From Gnetum montanum (lineage: Eukaryota; Streptophyta; Gnetopsida; Gnetales; Gnetaceae), in NCBI GenBank assembly GCA_015680685.1, contig MNCI01038165.1, positions 144,284 to 208,283 of the forward strand: DNA of 64,000 nt, given 5' to 3'. The translations under genes were made by a program, and so were the position numbers. The notes under the pieces are model-generated. The model was not told the origin of the DNA and ran no database searches. It saw only the letters and a list, made by a program, of their open reading frames with translations. Positions 1 through 11,602 of the stretch are shown here, piece after piece (position 1 is the stretch's first letter; each line of letters begins with the position of its first letter).

Positions 1-177
1 TTCTGACATTGCATATCCAATGTCACTTAGTCAACCCCGATATCACGTATCCAATATCGGGACTCATCAATAATGATCTAGATACCACAACTAGTCCCAT
101 CCACAAAATTTGACTAGATCGTCTGTGAATGCTTATGGTTCATATGGTTGAGCATAGGGGTACCTCACCACTCAACA
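1..177 (+). repeat. LTR 3' end fragment, Athila-like family (plus orientation)
   Basis: The last ~110 bases match, by eye, the ends of the other Athila-like LTRs in this window: a stretch with 'tctagataccacaac', then 'catatggttgag', 'aggggtacctc', and a terminal ca. The upstream part holds a short inverted repeat, cccgatat (36-43) and atatcggg (54-61), like the GATAT-rich palindromes of the other copies. The 5' part lies outside the window. No primer-binding site follows the end, so this is a fragment, a solo LTR or a 3' LTR. Confidence 0.6.
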
Positions 178-1660
178 GGCTTTTTAGGATATTCATGCTG
201 TTTTGTTGCAATCTTGATTTATCAAAAAAATATAGAATGGATTTAATTAGTAATATTTGCAACAAGAATCACCTCCACATAAATTCTAAGATCAAGTGTG
301 AAGACTAGGATATCCCATTAGTGATACCCTTAAAAAATGAAGATGCAAATATTTTTAATGCTTATTGAAAGTAGTTTCTTCCTAGATAGTTAACAAGAAA
401 TCCCTTTTGAAAGGAAGGACATTGTGATTAGACATTAAGGATCCAAAAGTTACTATAGCAACTATAATCTCCATCTATTACTTGAATGTCTTTTCATGGG
501 TCACCTTGCCTTTGTAGAGATGCATCTTTAAATCTCATCAAATTTTGCTCCATTTCAATAAATTTGCAATACCATACCAAGATTAAGTATGGATACTTTT
601 GAAACCAAAGCCTCCCATTAGTAGTATCTTATAATAAAAGAATAAAATTTAAAATTCTTAATGTAGATATCAACATAGCATAATAATTTTCCTTTTGATG
701 TTCAACAAAAGAATTCTTTTATCATAACTTATATATTGTGAAGAGAATGGTATTCTTCCATTGAGGAGTTTAGGATAAATTATCTCCTTGTAGAAATGAA
801 AATCTTGATTTTCCCAAGATAGAATGAAGTAGTAACTTATGCACTAATAATCATCTGCATCACTTCTAAGATCAAGTATGAAGACTTGTGAAAATCAAAG
901 TCTTCTATTATTATTATTCATGATTCAAATATATATAGCAAATAATTCACAAGGAAATCCCTTTTAAACTATGCTTTTATTAAAAGATTCATAAATTACA
1001 TATAAGGATCCCAACTAAAATGATTCTATCATCAATTAAAAACTTTTTAAAATAGTTTGAATTTTTACGATAGCATTATAATCCAATAAGTAATGTAGAT
1101 CATAATAACATGAATTGTATCAGAAGACATATATGTTCTATTTAATAATCAAACTTACTTGATCTTACGTTGTATATTATTAGTTCTTGTCTATTAATCC
1201 TTTCTTAAGATAAGTCAATTTAATGTCAATTAGAGTTATTTTACTTCATCTATAACTTAATACCTTATAAGACCAAGTGTGGATTTCTTTGGGTAAACAA
1301 AGATTTGGAGTAACATTCATTCAATAATTTTCTAGCCACTTATATTTGTAAAGATAAACCAATTAAAAAAATAGTAAGTTAAGGAAAAAATTATAAACCT
1401 ACTTAGCTTGCTTGCATCTAGGCATGGTCATGATTAATGAATTTTAGGATGAGGTCCTCTATTATGGAGTACCTCATTGGCATGCATATGATCTTTTCCT
1501 TTTCGAACATCAAGATGTTTTTTTGAGGCACCAGATTCTTCCTCTAGCTTTCTCACTGTGGGCCTCCAAACCTTTCTAACCTTCAAGTCATATGTTCTAG
1601 GGTTCTTTTGATAAGATCATGTAGTTAATTTATAATTATTTGATCATAAATAACAATAGT
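178..1660. other. AT-rich stretch, nothing recognised
   Basis: About 1.5 kb of AT-rich sequence with no long reading frame, no clear repeat and no protein similarity that I recognise. It is probably decayed transposon DNA given its surroundings, but the sequence itself does not show this. Confidence 0.4.
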
Positions 1661-1661
1661 A

Positions 1662-2632
1662 TTACTTGTGCCTAGAATTATGAAAGTAAAAATACATAAT
1701 ATTTCTCATTTGTGCTACATGAGAAAACTTGGGTGTATACCTCTCATTTAATGAAGTTCTTGTAGATGTCTTATAATGGGAATGACTTCTTAGTTCTTGT
1801 TCATTGTTTGCAACTACACATTGTCCTAGAATGATTTGTAGAGTCTCCTTCTCTACTGTTAACCTATCATTGATGAGCTTCAAATCTACAAGATCCTTGT
1901 TAATCCACTCATGGAAAAGGATTAAATTTTCTACCTTAGTCCTTAGATCTAAGTTTTTCTTTTCAAGATTTGAGCACTTCAGAGTAAGTTGAGCTATCGT
2001 TAATTCTTTACTATAAATGACCTTCTTCATTTTGCTACATAAACTTTGAAAGGAAATTACCTTATTACAAAGTAGCTCATACCTTTCCTCCAAAGAAGTC
2101 TCATCTTTATCAGCTTCATCATTAGAGATTCAATCATTGATGGGTTCTAGATTTGACAAGGATATATATGATAGATATGAATCTTTGGGTGTATTTATTG
2201 TTTCCTCTTCATCATCCCACCTTATATAGATGTGACATCTTCTTATTTCTTTACTATAATCATTCTCTTATGACTTGTAAACATTACAACATTAAAAGGC
2301 CATATGGTGTCTTCCACCACATATCCAACATTCCATAGAAAAGGTATGAAATTTTGAAAGTTTATATTTCTTACCTCTATTCATACCTTTGCTACCCAAA
2401 ATGCTACTAATGAGTTGAGTTCAACCTTATATAGATGCTACTTTTTCTGATTTCTTCACTACACTCATTCTCTTGTAACTTGTAAACATTGTAGCATTCA
2501 GAGGCCATATGGCCTCTTCCACCACATATCCAACATTCCATAGAAAAGGTATCAAAATTTGAAATTTTACCTCTCATCTTATCTTTGCTACCCAAAATGC
2601 TGTTTCTGAGTTGAGTTCAACAATCCAAGATG
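1662..2632 (-). pseudogene. Retrotransposon gag remnant with zinc knuckle and coiled coil
   Basis: Two minus-strand pieces belong together. The first (2407-2595) encodes a clean CCHC zinc knuckle, CWICGGRGHMASEC, spaced CX2CX4HX4C, the nucleic-acid binding motif of retroelement Gag. The second (1662-2093, 143 residues) is rich in Leu, Lys and Glu and looks like a coiled coil over roughly residues 1-85. A CCHC knuckle followed by a coiled coil is common in Ty1/copia-type Gag-Pol polyproteins, so that is my best guess; no protease, integrase or RT is visible nearby. A 206-base tandem duplication (2221-2632) copied the knuckle exon-like segment; the second copy has lost the pattern through a stop and substitutions. 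No start codon for the whole unit can be set. Confidence 0.5.
2221..2632. repeat. 206-bp tandem duplication covering the zinc-knuckle segment
   Basis: Unit A starts at 2221 and unit B at 2427, both with 'ttatatagatg', and both run through 'ccacatatccaacattcca' to 'gagttgagttcaac'. The units are close but not identical, with a ~20-base extra stretch in unit A near 2355. Confidence 0.8.
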
Positions 2633-3950
2633 AATTCCCAAACTAATAACCTTACGTACTTAAAGAACTCTTGCATTTGAGTCTTTCAACATGTAATAGT
2701 GATCCCATTGAACATTGGTGACTTGATGTATGATCCTCCTTCCACTATTCACTCCTAAGTTGTTATGCTTAAAATCATGAGTACTGGGTTTTGATATGAC
2801 TTGATGATCAAGAACTTAGAAAGAGAATTGAATAAGGTTCCCAATTAAAATTATTATAGCCACCAAAATCAAACACAATTTTTATGTAGTTTCCCAACTT
2901 GGGTACATCCACACTTAGGGGGTATAATCTGTGCACACCACCAGAGTTTTTTGCTTCAAAAAAATGTGGTTTGGAGGGCACTATAACCTTTGCAATATTT
3001 GAGCTCTACTCTAGAGTGTGTCATTGCTATAAAACCACTGAACCCCATAAGGTCTCAACAAGCTTAATGAAGATTCCTTCCTACAAGAAGAACATCAACC
3101 ATACATGGCTATAAAGAAAAACAAAAAAAGATCAAGAAAAGATTATAACTTGATTTACAAGGTCCTTATAATTGAAGCTCACTACATACAATACATACAA
3201 ATGATGAATCAATGAAGAACAAAAGAAAATTCTATTTGAGTAGCCAATGATAGATCTTTTAATGAATAGTACTTACCCATTTCCCAAGAATTTCACTTAT
3301 TCTTATACCCTTTGAGTTTTCAAAAAATCCTTAGAAATCATACAATGGCTATTTTAGATGTCTACTTAAAGGATGAGATGTCTAACTTCAACCAGCCACG
3401 ATGCAACAAAGATGTCTACCTGAAAGTGGAGATGTCCATAGTGAGATGTCTATCATGAGACATATATTCTCCAAGATAGATATTTACTATTTTTGTGAGA
3501 TGTCTACTTTGCTAGAAAATTTTTATTTCTAAAGCATTCCTTTATCATTTTGAAACATTAGTAGTCCTTGGAACATCTTCATTTGACTCGTAGACTTCAT
3601 TTGAATCCTAGCTCTCATCTTTTTATTTTAGCTCTTAATTTACCATCTTAACATAGCTCTCATTTTGAAGTTTTGTCTCTTCTTATCATCTCAACATAGC
3701 TCTTGTTATGACTTATGATTTGATATTTATCTTGATCTAATGTCTTGATACATTAAATCTCTTGATAATGTTATTGTTCCAATCTCATCATGCTCTTGGT
3801 CTTACTTAGTCCTATAAGGCAATACAAATACATTTTTTACATTTTACATTTTCTAAGTTTTTGACATACTAAAAGGTGAACATCAACTCCATGTACTTTG
3901 TTAAATCTTAAATTTGCAAATATTTGACCTTCAATTCTACTTGAGAAACT
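2633..3950. other. AT-rich stretch, nothing recognised
   Basis: Frames are short in all six readings. A degenerate 'gagatgtctac' motif recurs between 3350 and 3510 ('agatgtctac', 'gagatgtcca'), and 'tagctctcat' recurs between 3605 and 3710. I see no gene. Confidence 0.4.
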
Positions 3951-3954
3951 AAGG

Positions 3955-6169
3955 TAAGATTTTCTAAGATGGATTTCCAATTTCGAAGATGCTGCTTGAC
4001 TAGGTTGATTTTGGCATACATCATTTGGATCTCCTTTTTATTTACTTATTTTTATATGCATATGTAGTCTCTGAAATGTTTTTGTAAGTTTTCATGCATC
4101 TTGGCCTCATTTTTACATGTGCTAATTTCTATAGTGAACTTGTGATGGATTACATAGACTTCTTACATTGACAAGGTTTTATTTTCTTGGGTTAATTGTT
4201 TCACTTCACAATTGGCATGGGTAAATTGCTTTCTTAGTTGATGAAAAGTTTTATCTAACATGTTCTTCCATTTTTTCACATTTATCAACCTTCTATTATC
4301 TATGATAATCCTTTTGTTATATGCTTATAGCTCTGTGATTACTTTAGCATTGCGATATGTTTTTGTGGGTATTACTAATGCATCCCAAGTTGCATGTTCT
4401 CATTCCATCCTAAGTTGATGTTGTTTGAAAATTATCTACTTGAATTATTTAGTCCTAAAGGCATTTACATGTTCTGGTGTGATGCAATTAGCTAGATCTT
4501 ATTATTCAATTTTGATTTAGACTAATTGATCTTGTAGCCTCTAAATCCTCAACTCTACATGTTGCAATCTTGTTTATGTAATAACTAAGTTCCCTTTGGT
4601 AGAAATTAGTTCAAATTGAACTACTATGATATTACTAGGAATTTCAAAAATATTTTGTATGATTTGATCTATTTGCAGCAATCTATCTAGGGCATCTTCA
4701 TGTTCTTCAAACAATACTACTTTTTCTTTGATATGTCTTTGCCAAAGGGTCCTACAATGGTCTAGGAATCCTTGGTTTCTAAAAAGTCTATTTGTAACAT
4801 AATAGACACATGGAAATTTTTTTTGATAAGCTATCAACTATGCTACTCCTTATGCATCTTTGTGTTGCATGATGACTAATGTGACTCCTCCAATTTCCAA
4901 TGTGACATGAAACAATGCAACATTATTTAAAATCTATTGTATCTACTTTTCTTCTGCATCTTGTAAGAAAACTTGACCACTGACTAATCCTATTGAGACT
5001 ATGAGATGGCTAGGATTCTTCCTAATTCTATACATGCTTGATATTTCCCTACTTTCCTAGCTTAAAATTTCAACAATACATTGCAAATGGCTCATAGCAA
5101 GCCTATAATATTTTTGTTATGCTATTGGGACGCCAAATCATGCTTGCTTTGCTATTGATACACTAGATCATATGTGTTATGTACTTGTAGTTGATATGCT
5201 GGCTACTAGTGTTAATGTTGCTAGTACTTCAATGCCTAGTGGCTTTTCAATTTATCTTTCTTAGGTGGCATTGGCTTGGAAATTTCTTCATATATGCATT
5301 TGGAGCTTTTCTTGGTATATCATTAGTGTAGGTCAAAATGCCTGCCTATCTACATAGTTTTCTTATTAAATATGAAAATAAAAGCATTAATTTCCCTAAC
5401 TTCTTCTCTTCAAATATTCTTTGGATTTTCTAAAATAACAAATGGGCCATGTTTACCTAAAACTTAGTGAAAATTCCCCTAGCAACATATGTGAAAATTC
5501 TATTTAGCCTCTTGGTAAGAAATATGTGATAGGTACCAATCTTGAAATAGATCTTTTTAGTAGTGGATAATCCATTATATTCCTTCTTCATCATTCCATA
5601 TGCCCTTTATGGCCAAAGATTTCTAGCATTTATATTTAACCTGATGAATAGCTAGGCTATGTTGGCTCTAATATTTGAAAGATTGAATGCCTTTGTAATT
5701 TCTTCAACTAAATACAATACTAGACACCTTCAATATTAACTATGCAATCATTCTATTTGTTATGTGAAAATTGATAGGTCTCTCTAAAGTACCAGTCATG
5801 ATTTGTAGAAAGTGTAGGCCAAAATGATAATGCTTGCAATTACTCTCAAACTTATATGGGTGCAAACTCCATAAATGGGCTAAAATTTAGTTCCACAATA
5901 ATTGTGGGCATGATTGACTGGTTGTTGATAACTTGAACACATTCTTCTAAAACTGTGAGTTATTGGTCTAGTTCTAAATTTGAAGGTGTTGTAGCCTCTA
6001 CTTATGCAGATTGCATTGTTGAAGGTTTTGGTTATTGAATAGAATATAATTGAGTCTCTTGTTTCTCAATAGGAGGTTGATCTTCTCCTATTTTTCTTCC
6101 TCCTCCTCTAGGCCTCTTATTGTGTGGTTGAGATGGTTCTTTGGCTTTCAATATTTTCCTTGGAGGCAT
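3955..6169 (-). pseudogene. Gene B copy 1: coiled-coil post-pol gene of an Athila-like element
   Basis: The start codon is taken at 6169 because the bases before it (TGATTGTAG on the minus strand) match the acceptor-like context of the other two copies. The N-terminus is basic and proline-rich. A segment around residues 75-140 aligns by eye with copy 3: ECVQVINNQSIMPTIIVELN here against KCVQVIRERSALATMIVELN there. The rest is broken by many stops; the best-kept later piece is 4574-4837 (87 residues, Leu/Glu-rich). The conserved block resembles the plant-transposon domain found in Athila-type accessory ORFs and plant-mobile-domain proteins (beta-rich, 'V..G...DFS...I', then an LP motif); that is family recollection, not a search result. 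Function is unknown. Confidence 0.55.
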
Positions 6170-7020
6170 CTACAATCATAAGTGATGTTATGAATACCCA
6201 AAAAATTGTAAAAAATTTCCATTTATTCATAACCATTCTTTGAATTTTGGATTCTGATTGAAAATATGAAAAATATTTGATTTCATCAATTTAGGAAAAG
6301 CCACAATTTGAAATTTTTTATAATTAAAGAATGTTCATAAATTAATTCTCCAAAAATTTTATCCTAATATGTTAATTAAGACTTATTTACAGTTGCATAA
6401 TGTTCCTATGAGATACAATTTTTGAATTTAGTAGTACTAATTAAATTGACAACCCCTAAACTATCATGAAATTATCATGAAATGGTAAAAATTATTATCT
6501 TTTGTTTGTAATTAGAAAATCAAGCATTATTAGAAATTCCAAGAATTACATAACACTCCCTCCACAATAAAGAAGCTCACTCTAGTAGTTCAAGGATTCA
6601 AAAATGATTAGAATCAAGTTCAAAACATGAAAGATATGACTCCTAAAAAGCACTTTGATAGAAAAAACAACATGAATTTTCTTTGTGTTTTGATAGGAAA
6701 GGAAAATTTTTTCTAATGATTAGAGTGTATATATATATATTTATGGGGGTGGTATTATATCTATGGTATCATAGATGTGATATTCTATCTACAATATTAC
6801 CTTAGAAAAATTCAAAAATTTCACTCAACTTTGAGAAAAAATATCTACAACTTTAGATGTTTGGAAGGTCTTAATGCTATCTAAAGGGATTATAGTCAAA
6901 CAATAATCCTTAGGATTTACTAAATTACCCATGAAATATGAAAAAAAATGATAAATAATGTTCTTGGGCATGGTAGAGTATATATGGATAATAATTGATT
7001 GTGGTAGAAATGGTTATGTA
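6170..7020 (-). promoter_or_regulatory. Leader of gene B copy 1 with TATA tract and palindrome
   Basis: No coding sequence. At 6729-6743 there is a TA run ending in tatttat, and at ~6757-6784 an imperfect palindrome built from 'atatctatg' and 'catagatgtgatat'. Read on the minus strand the order is palindrome, TATA, then ~560 bases to the gene B start. Copy 2 has the same order and similar distances (31521-32046). An internal promoter is an inference. Confidence 0.35.
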
Positions 7021-7023
7021 TAT

Positions 7024-7916
7024 TGATGAATAGTCAATAATACAGGCTACATTGATGCATGCCTATCAGTGTAGTCCTATTGATGTATCACCATTAATGC
7101 ATGTTAGGATGTGTTGATGTATGTACATTGATTCTAATGTAACTATTACCTATATAAATGTGCACATCCCTTACATTTATCGTATCTTTTTATCTTAGTC
7201 TTAGCTGAACTCTTGTAGTTTCTTCCTTTCAGAGTTAGAATATTTTTCCTATAAGTGCCCATAACATGGATTTATGAGATTTATGAACTTTTATTCAAGT
7301 GCACACTTACCTAGACACATTGGCATGAATGACAATAAAAGTGAGATTTCTTATATGGATTACAACACTTAGACTAGTTTACTTTTACTTTTTAGGACTT
7401 TACTGTACATGTAATTTACATTTATTTTCTTAAGTAATTAATGAAATTAACCATAAGCATGTGAGTATGACCACTTCAAGCATAATATAATAATGCTTGG
7501 TATTCTTGCAATGAAATATTTGGTACATCCAATAATACACTTGGTAACCCAACAAATTAATATAACTTGAAGATGTGTATGGCAAGTGGGAACATATACT
7601 TCATGTTAGGATAGTTAATTAATAAAGTAGTTAATTAGTTAATTAATTCAATAATTTACTCTTCATTCTATCATTAAGTAGTTAAAATAAGAATATAATA
7701 AAATAATTATAAAAATAAACATCTTATGCCTCAACCATACTTAACCATACACATAGTTAAAAACAAATGTGAATTGAGAAGACAATGACTTGCTACTATA
7801 CAATTTACTATGTAGAAATATTGGCAACTCAGGTAACTATGTCTACAAAATTCAATTAGATTGCTTATGAATGCTTGTGATATGTGTTGGGTGTAGAGAC
7901 TATCCACTACTTATCA
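7024..7916 (+). repeat. 5' LTR, Athila-like family (plus orientation)
   Basis: It starts tgatga and ends in ca; a primer-binding site follows at once. A TATA box (tataaat) sits at 7153-7159. The body lines up with the LTR at 59717-60533 in the same orientation: 'ttattcaagtgcacac' against 'ttattcaagaaaattg', 'ggcaagtgggaa' in both, 'acttaaccatac' in both, and 'gaagacaatga' in both. The length of 893 bp fits the family here (817-932 bp). Confidence 0.75.
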
Positions 7917-7917
7917 T

Positions 7918-7935
7918 TGGCATTGTTGTTGGGGA
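7918..7935 (+). other. Primer-binding site, Asp-tRNA type
   Basis: The sequence tggcattgttgttgggga follows the LTR end after one base. The usual Athila site, complementary to the tRNA-Asp 3' end, is TGGCGCCGTTGCCGGGGA. All five differences are transitions (G to A or C to T), as expected for decay of methylated cytosines. This site fixes the LTR end and the plus orientation. Confidence 0.75.
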
Positions 7936-8049
7936 GTTAGTTTAGCTAAGTGCGTTAAATATTGTTAACTAGTGAATTCATATAAAATCATTGTATGGTA
8001 AATATAATAAGTCATTTTTCATACAAAATACTAATAATAAAAATTATAT

Positions 8050-9962
8050 TAAGACACACTTAATAAAAATCACTAAGATGGCTTCTTCTTGTAGGAATGA
8101 ATTACCATTGCATGCTGATGAATCCAATTAACAACAAGATAGGACTCAAAGGACTACTGGTGAGAAGCCTTAGTAGCTACAAGTAGTTTTTGTACATCCT
8201 AAATTCCTATCATCTAGATTTCATCATTATTCTTCATTAAGATGAATANTGTTATTATTCATTAAGATGAATAGTTATGTTGGAGGGATATGGAGGATAA
8301 CATTTTGTTACCCCCCAATAAGTTAGTTCCTACAATGCTTATGGATAAACTTATAAGGTTGGGAATTAAATTAGCTAGCCTAGACTATGAGGTAACTGAC
8401 CATACCTCTAGGGACTATTAGTCCTCTAAAGCATAAATAAAAAAGGATTCCAACATGGAGGCACATCATGAAGCCTTCATGGGCAAAAGGATCTAGATGC
8501 CATTGTTTCTACAATTGTAGAAAGAAGACCTTGATTTCTTCTCAAGGTTGTCTCAATACATAGATTCTCCTTCCTTCATTGAGAACAACACCCTTCACCA
8601 ACTATTGTAGTTAATCTTGAAGAACTTTGGTGAGGAGAGGATGAAGTACAAGGTCTAAAGAACATTAAAGAATAAATCTTCTAATCATTTTTCCAAAGAC
8701 AAGGAGAAGGACAATGATAAAAATAAGGACTAGGTAAAGGACCATGGAAGAAGGACTAGTTAGTACTATTCTTCTAGCCCTCCACCTTTACCATCCTCCT
8801 CATTATCAAATTCTAATAGGATTCATGGTTGAGATAGAAGGAGAAGTAATCCGGATCAAGACAGAGATGATAAGAAATTCCATTAAGATGACAAGAATAA
8901 GGAGCATAGACAACCATCAGAGGAAGAGGAATGTCATTGAGAGAGGAGGCAAAATAGGACTCATCATAGTAGGCATGGCCATGAAAGGGACCATTGTGGA
9001 CTTGATAACTATGATGAACCATTACTGACCACTAGAAACATGTTGAATGTTTTAGAAGTAGTTTGAATTTACTCTAGGCATTAAAAGGATAGAAATATTA
9101 AAAGGTTAAATATAAATTAAATTCTCAAGTTTAAAGGGGGATATAATGCTAATTTGCAACATCATCTACAAGATTTTCATGATGCATGTGTCATACAACA
9201 CATTGAGAATGAGTAGAAAATGCCAAAATTGTTCACAAGGATACCCATCAAAGAAGTAAAACATTGGCACTAGTATTTAGAACTAAAATCAACTTATAGG
9301 TATAGTATAATGCTAGAGTTTTTCAATGATAAGTACCAAACATACGCCTGAGTGTACAACTTAAGGAAAAAAATTCAAGGATGTAAACAATGTAATCATG
9401 AATCCTTGGATGTAGCCATCGGTAGGTATTGGTCTCTCTTACACTAATGCCTAGGACATGGATTTTCTTAAAGGAAGTAGCTTTGTCACATTATAGCTAT
9501 TTGTTTCTTGATGAATAAGCTAGTAGTAAGCCCTCATTTCATATGGTGGCTAGTAATTTTATAGAATTTTAATCTTATCATGATGGATAGGAAGGGAACT
9601 GAGAACATGATTTTCAATCACTTCTCTTAATTGAGATGGGACAAAAAAGAGGATGAGGTGTATTTCTTTGATCAAATTCTAGAAAACCTCCTCTTTGCTA
9701 AATCCATAGATGTTCAAGATCCTAGGGTTACTAATTAGTATAATGATTTTCTCTCCTATCTTCTCATATAGGACACTCCAACAAAATGGGACCACCAGAA
9801 GAAACAATAGTTTCTTCACTAGGTCATGCATTACATAGAGATCCAAGGTAACTTATACAAGGCTTATGCCGATGACCTAGTTTGATGGTGTGCACCTGAT
9901 AATTATCGATTACACATCCTTCAAGATGCTCATGAGGATCCTTATGGGTGTCATTACTCAAA
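8050..9962 (+). pseudogene. Collapsed Athila-like gag-pol (plus strand)
   Basis: Reading through many stops and frame changes, the first part (8460-9450) looks like Gag: a charged Asp/Lys/Arg/His-rich stretch at 8690-9010, then a Gag-like block at ~9110-9430. From ~9590 it jumps to the C-terminal end of pol: the 'KGTENMIFNHFS' region that follows RNase H in Athila-type pol, then 'NLYKAYADDLV' and 'ILQDAHEDPYGCHY' at ~9845-9955, which match the inner element's integrase zinc-finger approach (15132-15371: 'GHLYKVCVNALV', 'VFQDAHEGPSGGHY'). Protease and RT are missing, so this is a deletion derivative. It ends abruptly at ~9962 against minus-strand gag of another element. A local repeat of 'attcattaagatgaata' occurs at ~8230-8270 around the N at 8249. 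Confidence 0.6.
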
Positions 9963-9964
9963 AA

Positions 9965-10574
9965 GGAGGATCTTCAAATGTTCACACTAGCACACATCAC
10001 ATCCATTCTCTTCTTTAGAACTTCAATTTGTGACATGCTCAATAATAAATTTTTCTTTGTTCATATATTTATCATATCCATTGTTATTCTTCTTCTTCTT
10101 ATTTTTACCTCTAATGAGTGCTTACTTAGTCTTGTTTTTAACTATCTCTGGTGCAGTTATAAATTTTTTTTCAACCAAGTCTCACATCTTTTCAACTTTC
10201 GCCATAATTTCATTGATAGGTTTTTGTATTGGAAAATTTTTTCTTTAAATCACATCTTCCATTGATTCCTTCCCTTGTGTTTCACAACTTCCTACATCTC
10301 TCTTCTTGAGGGAAGGACTTCTATTGTATTCTTTAGCTGAATCTTTCTTCCTTGACTCACCTTCTTTCTTAGCAACCTAGTCTTGTAGCCCTTGTATGAA
10401 ATGAACTATAATTTTTGATAATCTTTCATAGGCATATACAGCAAGGGTATCTCTTTCTTTGTTTCTTAACCTAACAATTAGATTTCTTAGCTAATTTTTT
10501 GAGAGAATTCATACCTTGAGCACGTATATAAGAGTAAATAATACCTACTCATGGTTGCATCTAGGGATTCATGG
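9965..10574 (-). pseudogene. Outer Athila-like element, gag C-terminal part (left piece)
   Basis: Minus-strand gag, recognised by matching the inner element. 'cttcaaatgttcacac..gcacacatcaca' here matches 'cttaagatgttcatac..gcaaacatcaca' at 18511-18540, and 'ttgactcaccttct' at ~10352 matches 'ttaattcaccttcc' at 18889. It ends at 10574 with CATGG, the target duplication of the inner element, and continues at 21309. The homologous stretch of the inner element (~19095-19140) runs without a break, which proves the split. The plus-strand open frames here (105 and 72 residues) are shadows of this decayed gag. Confidence 0.7.
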
Positions 10575-11236
10575 TGATGAGCAGCGAGATACCCCCTATA
10601 CCCAACCATATGAATCACTAAGGCATTCACATGCTCTCTTTTCGAATTCTGTGTAACTATAGTTCATTAGTGCACTAATTCTCTAGGAAGTGAAATAGGC
10701 ATTGAGAATGTTCATTTTCTTCCCAACTACACTTGTGAAGATCAAGGATATAGTTTAAGTGTAATTGAGACACATGATTTTTATCATTTTATGTTTTGTA
10801 AGTTTAATTTCTTATAGTAAGAATAGAAGGTAGAGGAATTTAATATATAATTATTCTATCTCCTAGCTAGGTTAACATAAGTACCCATTCTAACTTTCCA
10901 GATACATCCTAAACACGTATAGTGTTTTTGGGCTACCAAATCTTAAGAATTTCTAGGTTACCAAGTGCTACACGTATGCTTGAGGTGGTTATGCTTGTGT
11001 TCATTAACAATTAAAAATTAATTACTTAATTAAAACTAAGTTCATGAATATTAAATGCATCAAGAAAACATTAATATATTCTTANNNNNNNNNNNNNNNN
11101 NNNNNNNNNNNNNNNNNATATATCCCATGATATTGGATATTCAACATTGTGTCTTGGGCTCCAACATCAAGTATCCAATATCAAGGCTTTGATATTAGAT
11201 ATTTGATATCAGAGCTAGTAAAAACATGATTCATCA
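10575..11236 (-). repeat. 3' LTR of inner Athila-like element, with assembly gap
   Basis: It begins tgatgagcag and ends tcatca. It matches the LTR at 20465-21308 along its length, for example 'gtgcactaattctctagga' in both and 'ttttatcattttatg' in both. The N run at 11085-11117 replaces a stretch that is ~220 bp in the other LTR and includes the TATA box, so the gap is longer than the 33 Ns shown. The last bases, TACCCCCATGACT, just inside at 11237-11249 (AGTCATGGGGGTA on the coding strand), are the polypurine-like tract shared with two other copies. Confidence 0.85.
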
Positions 11237-11602
11237 TACCCCCATGACTAAATGAAAACTCTTCCTTGAGTGAAGAAGAAGACGAACAAGTTTCTTACAA
11301 AACATTGGGTAGGTATGGGATTATTAACTGACATGGAATTTGACTCAGATGGAACAAACAGACTTCAAAATGCCTGAGTGTATGGATTATAATCTTTTAC
11401 AAAATTAGGTGTTCATGATAAGAGAAGGAAACACCTTAGAAAAAACTGACATCCACTTCTCTCATAGCTAAATAATGAGGAAGAAGATTCAATAACCATG
11501 AAGAGTCCTCGTCACATGGTGTTGCTACTGCTACTTCCTTTGTGAGGATAGTTCTACATCCAATCGACACATTCTACCCATGTTTCCCACTACAATCACA
11601 AC

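Noticed and set aside
8744-9028. 94-residue plus-strand frame and its 69-residue antisense partner
   Set aside because: The gag reading of this stretch uses another plus frame (charged, Asp/Arg/His-rich); these are shadows.
9948-10265. Plus-strand frames of 105 and 72 residues, rich in Phe, Leu and Ile, looking like a membrane protein
   Set aside because: They are the reverse strand of a Lys/Glu/Asp-rich gag segment that matches the inner element's gag on the minus strand; the hydrophobic look comes from reading that backwards.
11585-11602. Primer-binding site beside the LTR at 11603
   Set aside because: 'tcccactacaatcacaac' looks a little like a primer site, but the perfect ACAAC duplication shows this is a solo LTR, and the sequence is the gene B acceptor region of the host element.
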